From positions 26,621 to 90,620 of the forward strand of contig NZ_NWSX01000022.1 of NCBI RefSeq assembly GCF_002531825.1: 64,000 nt of DNA. Reading direction: 5' to 3'. How positions within the stretch are numbered: the stretch's first letter is position 1; each line of letters starts with the position of its first letter. Below, one piece after another: positions 35,364 through 44,387 of the stretch. The position numbers were made by a program, and so were the translations under genes. The notes beneath the pieces are model-generated. The model was not told where the DNA came from. It made no database searches and was given only the letters and a program-made list of their open reading frames with translations. Source of the DNA: Rhizobium sp. J15 (GTDB lineage Bacteria > Pseudomonadota > Alphaproteobacteria > Rhizobiales > Rhizobiaceae).

Positions 35364-36491
35364 ATGACCAAACTCCTTTCCATGAACCGCCGCAATTTTC
35401 TTCAGGCTTCTGCCGCCGCTGCCCTCGCCGGCGCCGCGCCCGGCCTCCTCTCCTCGCGCGCCCTTGCCCAGAGCGCCCTTACCGTCGGATTCATCTATGT
35501 CGGTCCGAAGGACGACTATGGCTACAACCAGGCGCATGCCGAGGGTGCAGCCGCCGTCAAGGCGCTGCCCGGCGTCACCGTCGTCGAGGAAGAGAACGTG
35601 CCGGAGACGGTCGACGTCCAGAAGACGATGGAATCGATGATCAACCTCGATGGCGCGGCTCTGCTTTTCCCGACCTCCTTCGGCTACTTCGATCCGCACA
35701 TGCTGGCGATGGCCGCCAAATATCCCGATACCCAGTTCCGCCATTGCGGCGGCCTCTGGCAGGAAAGCAAGCACCCGGCCAATACCGGCTCTTATTTCGG
35801 TTACATCTTTCAGGGCCAGTATCTGAACGGCATCGCGGCCGGCCATGCGACGAAAAGCAAGAAGATCGGCTTCGTCGCCGCCAAGCCGATCCCGCAGGTG
35901 CTGCAGAACATCAATGCCTTCCTGCTCGGCGCACGCTCCGTCGATCCGACCATTACCTGCCAGGTGATCTTCACCGGCGAATGGTCGCTCGCCGTCAAGG
36001 AAGCCGAAGCCACCAACGCATTGGTCGACCAGGGCGCTGATGTCATCACCTGCCATGTCGACAGCCCGAAGGTCGTGGTCGAAACGGCGGCCGGCCGCGG
36101 CGCCTTCGTCTGCGGCTATCACGCCAACCAGAGCCCGCTCGCGCCCGAGAAGTACCTGACCGGCGCCGAATGGGCCTGGGGCAACGTCTACAGCGACTTC
36201 GTCAAAAAGGCCCAGGCCGGCGAAAAGCTCGGGAACTTCGTGCGCGGCGGCTTGAAGGACGGCTTCGTCAAGATGAGCGCACTCGGCCCCGGCGTTTCCG
36301 AAGCCGGGCGCAAGGTGTTCGAGGCCACCCATGCCGAGATGATGAGAGGCGGCTTCTCGGTCTTCAAGGGCCCGCTCAAGGACAACAAGGGCAGCACGGT
36401 CGTGACCGCCGACAAGAGCTACGCCGAAGACGCGATCGAGCTCGAAAGCATGAACTATCTGGTCGAGGGCGTCGTCGGGTCCACGGCGTAA
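35364..36491 (+). CDS. BMP-family ABC transporter substrate-binding protein
   Basis: 375 residues from ATG 35364 (AAGGGGAG upstream). The N-terminus has a twin-arginine-like NRRNFLQASAAAAL signal with cleavage near ALAQSA. The mature protein is of the basic membrane protein/PnrA type (LTVGFIYVGPKDDYGYNQAHAEGA, DVQKTMESMINLDG, FRHCGG). The family binds purine nucleosides and related heterocycles. In this operon with biuret hydrolase, a urea-like or ring compound such as biuret or cyanurate is a plausible ligand; this is inference. Confidence 0.87.
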   Translation: MTKLLSMNRRNFLQASAAAALAGAAPGLLSSRALAQSALTVGFIYVGPKDDYGYNQAHAEGAAAVKALPGVTVVEEENVPETVDVQKTMESMINLDGAALLFPTSFGYFDPHMLAMAAKYPDTQFRHCGGLWQESKHPANTGSYFGYIFQGQYLNGIAAGHATKSKKIGFVAAKPIPQVLQNINAFLLGARSVDPTITCQVIFTGEWSLAVKEAEATNALVDQGADVITCHVDSPKVVVETAAGRGAFVCGYHANQSPLAPEKYLTGAEWAWGNVYSDFVKKAQAGEKLGNFVRGGLKDGFVKMSALGPGVSEAGRKVFEATHAEMMRGGFSVFKGPLKDNKGSTVVTADKSYAEDAIELESMNYLVEGVVGSTA

Positions 36492-36511
36492 ACCGAAAAG
36501 GGAGAAGCGCC

Positions 36512-37639
36512 ATGACCGTCCAGGCCAATGATCCCGCAATATCCATCGCGGAAAAACCGGTTTCGCTGCGCCCCATCCTCGAATGGATCGCGCGAAAAGC
36601 CGAACCTCTTGTCATCGGCCTTGCCGCCATCCTGATCGGTCTTGCGCTCTTCTCCCTGTTCATCCTGGCGATCGGCAAGTCGCCGGCGGTGCTTTTTGAG
36701 CTCATATATGCCGGCGGCTTCGGCAGCTGGTTTTCGGTGCAGAACAGCTTAAGCCGTGCCGCACCCCTTCTCCTGACGGCACTCTGCGTCGCCCTGCCCG
36801 CCCGCCTCGGCCTCGTCATCATCGGCGGGGAAGGAGCGGTCGTGCTGGGCGGCGTTGCTGCCGCTGCCATGGCCATGCCTCTCGCCGGTTCGGCGCCGGT
36901 CTTCCTGACCCTCATTCTCATGGGAATCGCCGCCATGGTGGTCGGCGGCATCTGGATCGGCCTTGCCGGTTTCCTGCGCCACTATCGCGGCGTCAACGAG
37001 ACCATCTCGTCGCTGCTGCTCTCCTATATCGCCATCGCCTTGATGAACCAGTTCGTCGAAGGGCCGCTGCGAGATCCCGCCAGCCTCAACAAGCCCTCGA
37101 CCAAACCGCTGCCGGCCGACTATATGCTCGGAAACATCCCCGGCATGGATGTGCATTGGGGCCTTGTCATCGGCATTGTCGCCTGCATTCTCTCCTGGAT
37201 CCTGATCGAAGTAACGAGTTACGGCTTTGCCGCCCGTATTGCCGGCGGCAACGTGCGCGCGGCCCAGATTCAAGGACTGCCCGTGGGCCGGCTGATCGCC
37301 GGCTTCACCGCGATCGCCGGCAGTTTCGCCGGGCTTGCCGGCATGATCGAGGTCGCCGCCGTGCAGGGCAGCGCCAATGCCTCTCTTGCCGCCGGCTACG
37401 GCTATACCGGCATCCTCGTCGCCTTCCTGGCCCGCCACAATCCGCTGGCGATCATTCCGGTCGCGATCCTGCTCGGCGGCATCGACGCCTCGGGCGGCCT
37501 GATCCAGCGCCGCATGGGCCTGCCCGATGCCACCGTGCTGGTGCTGCAGGGCATGCTCTTCCTCGTCATCCTCTTCTGCGAGACCTTCTACGGCCGCTTC
37601 AAGATCTTCAATCCCGACCTCTGGAAAAGGAGCCTCTGA
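36512..37639 (+). CDS. ABC transporter permease (nucleoside/simple-sugar type), subunit 1
   Basis: 375 residues with about ten hydrophobic segments; LGLVIIGGEGAVVLGGVAAAA near 100-120 and YGFAARIAGGNVRAAQIQGLPVG near 235-257 are the conserved BPD-transport regions of the RbsC/NupP-type family. It forms a heterodimeric channel with the next gene product. GGAGAAG precedes the ATG. Its stop overlaps the start of subunit 2 (TGATG). Confidence 0.9.
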   Translation: MTVQANDPAISIAEKPVSLRPILEWIARKAEPLVIGLAAILIGLALFSLFILAIGKSPAVLFELIYAGGFGSWFSVQNSLSRAAPLLLTALCVALPARLGLVIIGGEGAVVLGGVAAAAMAMPLAGSAPVFLTLILMGIAAMVVGGIWIGLAGFLRHYRGVNETISSLLLSYIAIALMNQFVEGPLRDPASLNKPSTKPLPADYMLGNIPGMDVHWGLVIGIVACILSWILIEVTSYGFAARIAGGNVRAAQIQGLPVGRLIAGFTAIAGSFAGLAGMIEVAAVQGSANASLAAGYGYTGILVAFLARHNPLAIIPVAILLGGIDASGGLIQRRMGLPDATVLVLQGMLFLVILFCETFYGRFKIFNPDLWKRSL

Positions 37640-38565
37640 TGGAAGAGACCGGCATCGGCATCTGGGGCGTGCCCCTCGCCATCCTCGCAGGCGCCATCCG
37701 CGTGTCCACCCCCTTCATCTTCGTCAGCCTGGGAGAGACGATCACCGAGCGCTCCGGCCGCATCAACCTCGGCCTCGAAGGCACGCTCGTCTTCGGCGCG
37801 ATGACGGCCTATGCCGTCGCCGTCATGAGCGATTCCCCCTGGCTAGGCGTGCTCGCGGCCATGGCGACAGGCGCGATCTTCGGCCTCGTGCACGGCTGGA
37901 TCTGCAAATGGCCGAAGGTCAACGATATCGCGATCGGCATCGCCATGATGCAGTTCGGCCTGGGTCTCGCCTTCTTCTTCGGCAAGCCTTTCATCCAGCC
38001 GGCTGCGCCGCATCTGCCGGCAATTCCGCTCGGCTTCTGGTCCAGTCTGCCGCAGATCCAGGCGGCGCTGAACATCAACGTGCTGTTCCTCCTCGGAGCC
38101 GCCCTCGCCTTCCTTCTCTGGTGGGCGTTCAAGAATACCCGCATCGGTCTCGTCCTGCGCGTCGTCGGCGACAGTACCGATGCTGCGCGGGCCATGGGTA
38201 TCGATCCGGACCGCGTGCGACTGCTCGCCACCGCCGTAGGCGGCTCGCTGGCGGCGATCGGCGGCGCCTATCTCTCGCTCTATTATCCCGGCTCCTGGAA
38301 CGAGGGCATCTCCTCCGGTCAGGGCCTGATGGCCGTGGCCCTCGTCATCTTCGCCAGATGGAATCCCATCGGCTGCTTCCTTGCCGCCCTGCTTTTCGGC
38401 GGCGCCGGCGCGCTCGGACCGGCGCTGCAATCGGTCGGCGTGACCGAGGGCTATTATCTCTTCTACGCCACACCCTACGTGCTCACCCTCGTCATCATGA
38501 TCGCCACCTCCTCGCCCACCCGCTCGCTATCAGGTGCGCCGGGCGCGCTGTCGCTGACGAAATGA
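37639..38565 (+). CDS. ABC transporter permease (nucleoside/simple-sugar type), subunit 2
   Basis: 308 residues, with the family N-terminus RVSTPFIFVSLGETITERSGRINLGLEG and RVVGDSTDAARAMGIDPDRVRLLATAVGGSLAAIGGAYLS in the second half. These match the NupQ-like partner of the preceding permease. Eight or nine membrane helices are evident. The 95-base gap that follows before biuH is the largest inside this operon and has no terminator-like hairpin. Confidence 0.9.
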   Translation: MEETGIGIWGVPLAILAGAIRVSTPFIFVSLGETITERSGRINLGLEGTLVFGAMTAYAVAVMSDSPWLGVLAAMATGAIFGLVHGWICKWPKVNDIAIGIAMMQFGLGLAFFFGKPFIQPAAPHLPAIPLGFWSSLPQIQAALNINVLFLLGAALAFLLWWAFKNTRIGLVLRVVGDSTDAARAMGIDPDRVRLLATAVGGSLAAIGGAYLSLYYPGSWNEGISSGQGLMAVALVIFARWNPIGCFLAALLFGGAGALGPALQSVGVTEGYYLFYATPYVLTLVIMIATSSPTRSLSGAPGALSLTK

Positions 38566-38660
38566 GGAAGGAACGGCGCATCGGCACATCGAACGGATCG
38601 GAACGCCCGCACCACCTCCGCGGCACATTCAAACTCGCAGGCGAATAGGAGAAGAAGACG

Positions 38661-39362
38661 ATGGACGCCATGGTCGAAACCAAAGGACATTATATCGACG
38701 CCGACCCCTATGCCTGGCCGTATAACGGCGATCTGAGGCCAGAGAACACCGCCCTCATCATCATCGACATGCAGACGGATTTCTGCGGCAAGGGCGGCTA
38801 TGTCGATCACATGGGCTATGACCTGTCGCTCGTCCAGGCGCCGATCGAGCCGATCAAACGCGTGCTGGCCACCATGCGCGCCAAGGGCTATCACATCATC
38901 CACACACGCGAAGGCCATCGGCCCGACCTTGCCGACCTGCCGGCCAACAAACGATGGCGCTCGCAGCGGATCGGCGCAGGGATCGGCGATCCAGGTCCTT
39001 GCGGGCGTATCCTGACCCGCGGCGAACCCGGATGGGACATCATCCCCGAACTCTATCCGATCGAAGGCGAAACGATCATCGACAAGCCGGGCAAGGGTTC
39101 CTTCTGCGCCACCGACCTTGAACTGATCCTCAACCAGAAGCGCATCGCAAACATCATCCTGACCGGCATCACCACCGATGTCTGCGTCTCCACCACGATG
39201 CGCGAGGCCAACGACCGTGGTTTCGAATGCCTGCTGCTGGAAGATTGCTGCGGCGCGACCGACTACGGCAACCATCTCGCCGCCATCAAGATGGTGAAGA
39301 TGCAGGGTGGCGTCTTCGGTTCCGTCTCCAATTCGCAAACGCTTGTGAGCCAGCTGCCATGA
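38661..39362 (+). CDS. biuH: Biuret hydrolase BiuH (isochorismatase-like cysteine hydrolase)
   Basis: 233 residues. Asp36 (in IIIDMQTDF) and Cys175 (in TTDVCVSTTMREAND) fall at exactly the positions described for the structurally characterised R. leguminosarum BiuH, and the catalytic Lys is in IIDKPGKGSFC near 142. CGKGGYVDHMGYD is the substrate-pocket region of that enzyme. It hydrolyses biuret to allophanate and ammonia in the cytoplasm. It is embedded among transporter genes; its stop overlaps the ATPase start. No cyanuric acid hydrolase gene is in the window, although that enzyme accompanies BiuH elsewhere. Confidence 0.92.
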   Translation: MDAMVETKGHYIDADPYAWPYNGDLRPENTALIIIDMQTDFCGKGGYVDHMGYDLSLVQAPIEPIKRVLATMRAKGYHIIHTREGHRPDLADLPANKRWRSQRIGAGIGDPGPCGRILTRGEPGWDIIPELYPIEGETIIDKPGKGSFCATDLELILNQKRIANIILTGITTDVCVSTTMREANDRGFECLLLEDCCGATDYGNHLAAIKMVKMQGGVFGSVSNSQTLVSQLP

Positions 39363-40909
39363 GCACGGTCCGCGACACGCCTCTCCCACAGGCCGGCAAA
39401 GCCGTCGGCATCGATACGCTCGACATGACGATGCGCTTCGGCAGTTTCACGGCGCTCGACCATGTCTCGATCAAGGTGCCCGCCGGCAGCTTCCATGCTT
39501 TGCTCGGCGAAAACGGCGCCGGCAAATCGACCCTCGTCAAATGCATCATGGGCTTCTACCACGCCACGGCGGGAGCACTTTCCGTCGACGGCCGCGAAGT
39601 GGCCATCGCCTCACCCAAAGACGCCGCCATCTATGGCCTCGGCATGGTCTATCAGCACTTTACGCTCGTCCCGTCGCTGACCGGCGCCGAAAACCTCGTC
39701 ATCAGCCGCGCCGAAGTGCCCGCCATCATCAACTGGGCGAAGGAGCGGAAGGACCTCGCCGCCTTCATGCACCGCATGCCTTTCAGGATCCCGCTGGACC
39801 GCCCCGTGAGCGAGCTTGCCGCCGGCGAGAAGCAGAAGCTGGAGATCCTCAAGCAGCTCTATCTCGGCCGCTCCTTTCTCGTCCTCGATGAACCGACCTC
39901 GGTTCTGACCCCTGCCGAAGCCGATGAGATGCTCGGTCTCATCAGGGGAATGACCGAGCGCGGCGAACTGACCGTGCTGATGATTTCGCACAAGTTCCAC
40001 GAGGTGACGAAATTCGCCGATGCCGTCTCGATCCTGCGGCGCGGCAGGCTGGTCGGCACCGGCAAGGTCGGCGACCTCTCGACATCGGATATGGCAGCCA
40101 TGATGATCGGCGACATGAAGCTTGCCGAGCTCGACAGCCGCGTTCCCGTCTCCGAAAACGCCAGGCCCGTCCTTGCGGTGGAACAGGTCAAGGCGCCGGA
40201 CCGCTCTGGCCTCAAGACCATCGCGATCGACAATCTCATGGTCCACTCCGGCGAAATCGTCGGCATTGCCGGCATTTCGGGCAACGGTCAGAAAGAGCTG
40301 ACGGAAATCCTCGCCGGCCAGCGGCCGGCCGACAGCGGCCGCGTGAGCGTCAATGGCGAGACCTACGGCGCAACGCGCCCCGAGACCCGCAGAAACAACG
40401 TCCGCTTCATCCCCGAGGAGCCGTTGCAGAACGCCTGCGCCCCACGCATGACGGTCAGCGAGAATCTCGCCTTCCGGACCTTCGACCTGAAAGCCGACGG
40501 CAAGGATGCGGTCTGGCTGAACAAGGGCAAGATGAAAAAGCGGGCGGCGGCGCTGATTTCGGATTTCAAGGTGAAGACGGCCTCCTCATCCTCGCCGATC
40601 GCGGCACTTTCAGGCGGCAACGTGCAGCGCGCCGTACTCGCCCGCGAACTGACCGGCGAGGTGGACCTGCTGATCGTCTCGAATCCCTGTTTCGGCCTCG
40701 ACTTCTCGGCTGTCGCCGAAATTCGGGCCCGCATCATGAAGGCCCGCAATTCCGGCACGGCGGTCCTGCTGCTGTCCGAAGATCTCGACGAGCTGCTCGA
40801 GATGTCCGACCGCATCATGGTTATTTCCGAAGGCAGGCTGGTTTACGAGACACCGGCGCGTGCGGCCGATATCGCCGTCATCGGCGCCCACATGGCGGGG
40901 CATCATTGA
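39359..40909 (+). CDS. ABC transporter ATP-binding protein, double-domain (nucleoside/simple-sugar type)
   Basis: 516 residues with two tandem ATPase domains. The first is complete: Walker A GENGAGKST, LAAGEKQKLEILKQ signature, Walker B LVLDEPTSVL, ISHKFHE switch. The second has the degenerate ISGNGQKEL P-loop and LSGGNVQRAVLARE signature normal for RbsA/NupO-like proteins. It energises the two permeases encoded upstream. It is placed after biuH rather than beside the permeases, with 4-base overlaps on the biuH side and one-base overlap with the next gene, showing tight coupling of uptake and hydrolysis. Confidence 0.92.
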   Translation: MSTVRDTPLPQAGKAVGIDTLDMTMRFGSFTALDHVSIKVPAGSFHALLGENGAGKSTLVKCIMGFYHATAGALSVDGREVAIASPKDAAIYGLGMVYQHFTLVPSLTGAENLVISRAEVPAIINWAKERKDLAAFMHRMPFRIPLDRPVSELAAGEKQKLEILKQLYLGRSFLVLDEPTSVLTPAEADEMLGLIRGMTERGELTVLMISHKFHEVTKFADAVSILRRGRLVGTGKVGDLSTSDMAAMMIGDMKLAELDSRVPVSENARPVLAVEQVKAPDRSGLKTIAIDNLMVHSGEIVGIAGISGNGQKELTEILAGQRPADSGRVSVNGETYGATRPETRRNNVRFIPEEPLQNACAPRMTVSENLAFRTFDLKADGKDAVWLNKGKMKKRAAALISDFKVKTASSSSPIAALSGGNVQRAVLARELTGEVDLLIVSNPCFGLDFSAVAEIRARIMKARNSGTAVLLLSEDLDELLEMSDRIMVISEGRLVYETPARAADIAVIGAHMAGHH

Positions 40910-41577
40910 TGGCCGAGATCAAGGCAGAACCCTTTGCTTTTCCGGTGAGGCACGACCAGCTCGCCCTTATCGTCATCGATATGCAGCGCGATTTCGCCGA
41001 GCCCGGCGGCTTCGGCGCAAGCCTCGGCAACGACGTCAGCCGCATCGGCAGGATCGTGCCCGATGTCAAACGTCTCATCCAGGGCTTCCGCAATGCCGGC
41101 CTGCCGGTCATCCATACGATGGAATGCCACCGCGCCGACCTTTCGGACCTGCCGCCGTCAAAACGCGACCGCGGCAATCCCATGCTCAGGATCGGTGACG
41201 ACGGTCCCATGGGCCGCATCCTCATAGCGGGCGAGCCCGGAACGGCGATCCTGCCGGAGCTTGCTCCGATCGACGGCGAAGAGGTCATCGAAAAGCCCGG
41301 CAAGGGCGCCTTCTATGCCACCGGCCTCGGGGACGTGCTGCAGCGAAAGGGCATCAGGCAACTGGTCTTTGCCGGCGTGACCACCGAGGTCTGCGTGCAG
41401 ACGACCATGCGCGAGGCGAACGATCGCGGCTATGAGTGCCTGCTCGCGGAGGAGGCGACGGAAAGCTATTTTCCCGAATTCAAGGCCGCCGCCATCGCCA
41501 TGATCCGCGCCCAGGGCGCGATCGTCGGCTGGACCGCCCATGTCGACGATATCCTGGAAAGCATCGCCCATGCCTGA
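40909..41577 (+). CDS. Isochorismatase-family cysteine hydrolase, paralogue of BiuH
   Basis: 222 residues. The triad of the family is present: Asp24 (IVIDMQRDF), Lys in IEKPGKGAFYATGL, and Cys162 (TTEVCVQTTMREANDRGYECL). It shares the block order of BiuH, including RILIAGEPG and EKPGKG, but the pocket segment differs (AEPGGFGASLGND in place of GKGGYVDHMGYD), so another substrate is expected. Candidates are ureide- or guanylurea-type amides, since guanylurea hydrolase belongs to this family. The last 8 bases overlap the cupin gene. Confidence 0.8.
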   Translation: MAEIKAEPFAFPVRHDQLALIVIDMQRDFAEPGGFGASLGNDVSRIGRIVPDVKRLIQGFRNAGLPVIHTMECHRADLSDLPPSKRDRGNPMLRIGDDGPMGRILIAGEPGTAILPELAPIDGEEVIEKPGKGAFYATGLGDVLQRKGIRQLVFAGVTTEVCVQTTMREANDRGYECLLAEEATESYFPEFKAAAIAMIRAQGAIVGWTAHVDDILESIAHA

Positions 41578-41917
41578 AACGACCCGCAAACTTCTGACGT
41601 CAAGCGGCTGGAAGGAATTGGAATTCGGCCCTTTCCGCGATCAGGTAACGATCCACTGGATCCGCCCCTTCGAGGGTGACCAGCCCGGCGTGGCGCTTCT
41701 GAAATACGAGGCCGGCGCCAGCGTTCCTCGCCACCGGCATGAGGGACTGGAAACCATTCTCGTTCTCGATGGCGTACAATCCGACGAGGCCGGCGATTAC
41801 CGCAGCGGCAGCTATATCGTCAACGCCCCCGGCACCGAACATTCGGTCTGGAGCGACACCGGCTGCGTCGTGCTCATCCAATGGGATCGGCCGGTGAGAA
41901 TATTGGAAGACGACTAG
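41570..41917 (+). CDS. Cupin-domain protein
   Basis: 115 residues from ATG 41570. One cupin barrel, of ChrR-like type: ASVPRHRHEGLETILVLDGVQSDEAGDYRSGSYIVNAPGTEH holds the metal-binding HxH...E...H set (H62, H64, E68-type, H99-type). A role in the pathway, such as isomerising or binding an intermediate, is possible but not shown. It closes the transporter-biuret operon, overlapping the preceding hydrolase gene. Confidence 0.8.
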   Translation: MPETTRKLLTSSGWKELEFGPFRDQVTIHWIRPFEGDQPGVALLKYEAGASVPRHRHEGLETILVLDGVQSDEAGDYRSGSYIVNAPGTEHSVWSDTGCVVLIQWDRPVRILEDD

Positions 41918-42249
41918 CATGAGGTCGCCATACCAGCCTCCGACCTCGCCTCGCTGTGCCAGTCTATCGCAATGACGGCAGCCAGATCCCGGTATGAAGC
42001 CATACGCCTCAAGGTAGGTTTCAAATTCGCTCGCCTTGATGGGATTCGAATTCTCGACCAATGGCGGTGTCGCCGTCGCCCGGGTGAGCCCGGCGAAGGC
42101 CATAGAAGAGCGGTCCATGCATCCGGATGCTCGGGCTCTGCTTCGCCATCACACGCAGCGGCCCGACCGTCAGAGCCTGTGTCCGCTGACGACAGCCAGC
42201 GCCTCGTCGGCGCGACGACTCGGCATTGAAGTTGAGTGGGCTGACGGGC
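41918..42249. other. Intergenic stretch, no gene recognised
   Basis: 332 bases between the cupin gene and a leftward small gene. Short open frames exist in several frames but none has a ribosome site or family resemblance. A GGATTCGAAT-like fragment near 42040 recalls a tRNA T-arm, but no matching acceptor or anticodon arms were found. No terminator hairpin with a T-run was recognised after the operon. Confidence 0.4.
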
Positions 42250-42543
42250 CTACCTCTCGTTTTCTGCCTCTTCACAAGCGGCCTTCAGCAGTTGAAGCGC
42301 GAATTCCTTTGCGGCCGTTTCGTCGGCGGCGCACAGTTTCAACGGCGCGCACTTCTCCTCCAGATTGCGGATCAGCCTTCGGCGCAGTCTGGAAACCATG
42401 CGCGAATCCGTTTTCGCGAGAAGCTCCTGCAAACAGGTGACGGCGACCACCTCGAACATGAGAAGCCGGCCTTCGATTTCCCCTTGCGAAGGAACGGAAA
42501 AACGCTCGCCGCCCCGCCTGAAGTCTCGTTCCGTCGAAAGCAT
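42250..42543 (-). CDS. Hypothetical protein (97 aa)
   Basis: 97 residues from ATG 42543, behind GGGAGACGGTA; the frame is open for 28 more codons. The protein is charged and predicted mostly helical (CLQELLAKTDSRMVSRLRRRLIRNLEEKC), without membrane segments or known motifs. I do not recognise the family. It is divergent from the universal stress gene, and the FNR-type box at 42658 lies 115 bases from its start, too far for the usual geometry. Confidence 0.6.
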   Translation of the reverse strand: MLSTERDFRRGGERFSVPSQGEIEGRLLMFEVVAVTCLQELLAKTDSRMVSRLRRRLIRNLEEKCAPLKLCAADETAAKEFALQLLKAACEEAENER

Positions 42544-42657
42544 TACCGTCTCCCGTTCGTGACCGAGCCCGCAGCTCCGTGAAACTCTAGAATGGAGATG
42601 TCCATAATCGCTCCTGCCGGTCAGCAAGGAACCTACAAGGTCAAAATCGGAAACGCT

Positions 42658-42671
42658 TTGATGAAGGTCAA
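42658..42671 (+). promoter_or_regulatory. FNR/FixK-type box upstream of the universal stress gene
   Basis: TTGAT-GAAG-GTCAA, an exact fit to the TTGAY-N4-RTCAA consensus. It ends 57 bases before the universal stress start codon, the distance expected for class II activation at about -40. Confidence 0.75.
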
Positions 42672-42728
42672 GGAAGATGCCATCTCACCTGATATCCTCA
42701 TGGTATCCAACCAGCGAGGTATATCGAC

Positions 42729-43562
42729 ATGACGATCAGGACTGTACTCAGCATCCTCAGTGTCAATCAGTTCGAGGAAGATCTCAAAAGCGCGATTGAC
42801 TTTTGCGGCGCTCACGGCGCGCATCTCAATGCGATGCTGATCTCTCTGGGAGCGCCTCCGATGATCGGCGATTACCATGCCGTCTCTACGGTGTGGATTG
42901 AAGAGCGTCAGCGCGAAATCGACGCGCTCTCCCAGAAGACGGAGGAGATCAAGGAGATCCTCGCACAGAGTGACACCTCCCATGAGGTCCAGGACGTCTA
43001 CACGGAATTTGCCTGGGCCGACGAAGACATTGCCGAAAGGGCGCTTTACGCCGACGTGGTGCTGATTGGCCGGCAGGCCGCCCGAGACGACCAGCTCCGC
43101 AAACGCATAATCGACGGCGCGCTGTTCCAATCGCCGACCCCGATCCTGATAAACCGCGGAATGAAGGCAATGAACCCGTCATCGAGATCGGTGCTTCTGG
43201 CATGGGATTCGAGCGATGAAGCCTCCCGTGCTGCCCGGCAGGCACTCGACCTGCTCAAGCAAGCGGATACGGTTTATGTCACCATGGTCGACCCTGTCGC
43301 CAAAATGCGCTCGAACGGCGAGGAACCCGGCGCCGATATTGCCGCTTTTCTCGCACGCCATGGCGTCCGGGTTCAGGTCGATCGCATCGCGAGCGGCGGC
43401 CAAGCGGCCGACCAGATCCTGCGGCAGCATGCTGTCGATGTATCAGCCGACCTGATCGTCATGGGCGCCTACAACCATCCGCGCTGGCAGCAAACGCTTT
43501 TCGGCGGCGTAACCCGCAGCATGATCGAAAAAAGCAGGATGCCGATATTCATGGCTCATTGA
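42729..43562 (+). CDS. Universal stress protein (two UspA domains)
   Basis: 277 residues: a diverged first UspA domain (about 1-145) and a second one (about 150-277) with the nucleotide-binding C-terminal motif DLIVMGAYNHPRWQQTLFGGVTRSMIEKSRMPIFMAH, close to the GxxGhxxxxxxGS(T)xxxh consensus though the first Gly is replaced. The first domain lacks this motif apart from DVVLIGRQA. Tandem UspA proteins of this type are induced under low oxygen in rhizobia; the FixK-type box upstream supports that here. Confidence 0.85.
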   Translation: MTIRTVLSILSVNQFEEDLKSAIDFCGAHGAHLNAMLISLGAPPMIGDYHAVSTVWIEERQREIDALSQKTEEIKEILAQSDTSHEVQDVYTEFAWADEDIAERALYADVVLIGRQAARDDQLRKRIIDGALFQSPTPILINRGMKAMNPSSRSVLLAWDSSDEASRAARQALDLLKQADTVYVTMVDPVAKMRSNGEEPGADIAAFLARHGVRVQVDRIASGGQAADQILRQHAVDVSADLIVMGAYNHPRWQQTLFGGVTRSMIEKSRMPIFMAH

Positions 43563-43752
43563 GGCAACCACGCTGCGCCGGGCCCTGACGGCTGCCTTCC
43601 CTGTTCATGCGTGTCGGCGAGCTTTAAAGTTTCGGCGACGCGCATCAGCCTTCGCCTCATTCTTGGCGGAGGGTGCCGGCTGGAGCGTGATTGTCCATAG
43701 GCTGGCAAAACGTCAGTCATTTGGCCCCGTCTGACGTATGGAGACAAAAGGG

Positions 43753-44208
43753 CTAGTCTGCTGCGAAAGCTGCGCGACCCGACAGGGCGCGGATAAAAAC
43801 TCCGAAGAAAATGTGCGGGGATTCAGCAAGGACCGGAAGCTCTTTCGGCTTCAGCGACCCGACTTCCCACCAATCCGAGTGCTTCTGCAGCATTTCCCAG
43901 GCATGAAGGCGTTCGTCGCGCCAGAGGTCGGTGTCGGGAAATTCCTCGAACCTTCCCTCAGCGATGACGCTCGCCCAACCCGCGCCCAGCCGCTGATCCA
44001 CCTGCAGGCAGATCTTGTCGTTTTCCCGCATCCATTCCAGCTTGCGGCCGGGCATCGAAAAACAATAGGCGACGCCCTTCCCATAGGAGAAGTAAATTGG
44101 CACGACATATGGCTGATCACCCTTGCAGCACGCCAGATGTCCAAATCGCGCCTGTTCCAACACGGCATGGCATTCAGCCAGCGTAAGCTCCCTTAAACCC
44201 AGTGACAT
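43753..44208 (-). CDS. Pyridoxamine 5'-phosphate oxidase-related flavin/F420-type split-barrel protein
   Basis: 151 residues from ATG 44208 (AAAGGAG 7 bases upstream). The split-barrel fold is seen in LTLAECHAVLEQARFGHLACCKGDQPYVVPIYFSYGKGVAYCFS and CLQVDQRLGAGWASVIAEGRFEEF. Small members bind FMN or haem-like cofactors and are often in FixK/DosR-type hypoxic regulons; the specific reaction is unknown. A TTGAT-N4-CGCAA box lies 59 bases upstream, matching the neighbouring genes. Confidence 0.8.
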   Translation of the reverse strand: MSLGLRELTLAECHAVLEQARFGHLACCKGDQPYVVPIYFSYGKGVAYCFSMPGRKLEWMRENDKICLQVDQRLGAGWASVIAEGRFEEFPDTDLWRDERLHAWEMLQKHSDWWEVGSLKPKELPVLAESPHIFFGVFIRALSGRAAFAAD

Positions 44209-44266
44209 GGGCCGCTCCTTTCGCTTCGCTCGTAAGGTTACAGTACGCGGACACCCGCTTGGTGCA

Positions 44267-44280
44267 TTGATGAGGCGCAA
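44267..44280 (-). promoter_or_regulatory. FNR/FixK-like box upstream of the split-barrel gene
   Basis: On the minus strand TTGCG-CCTC-ATCAA, one base off the TTGAY-N4-RTCAA consensus in the distal half (a TTGCG half is tolerated by some Crp/Fnr rhizobial regulators). It lies 58 bases from the start codon at 44208. Confidence 0.55.
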
Positions 44281-44387
44281 ATCATGACCTCCGACGGAGA
44301 TGATCGCGAAGAAAAACGTGGGGACTACCTCGCTCTCTGCGATCGCTTTATGCCCCTTGATCGTGACGATGCCGGCGCGTTTCACAC

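Noticed and set aside
42036..42066. Possible tRNA fragment (GGATTCGAAT-like T-arm) as an integration scar
   Set aside because: No matching D-arm, anticodon arm or acceptor stem could be found around it on either strand.
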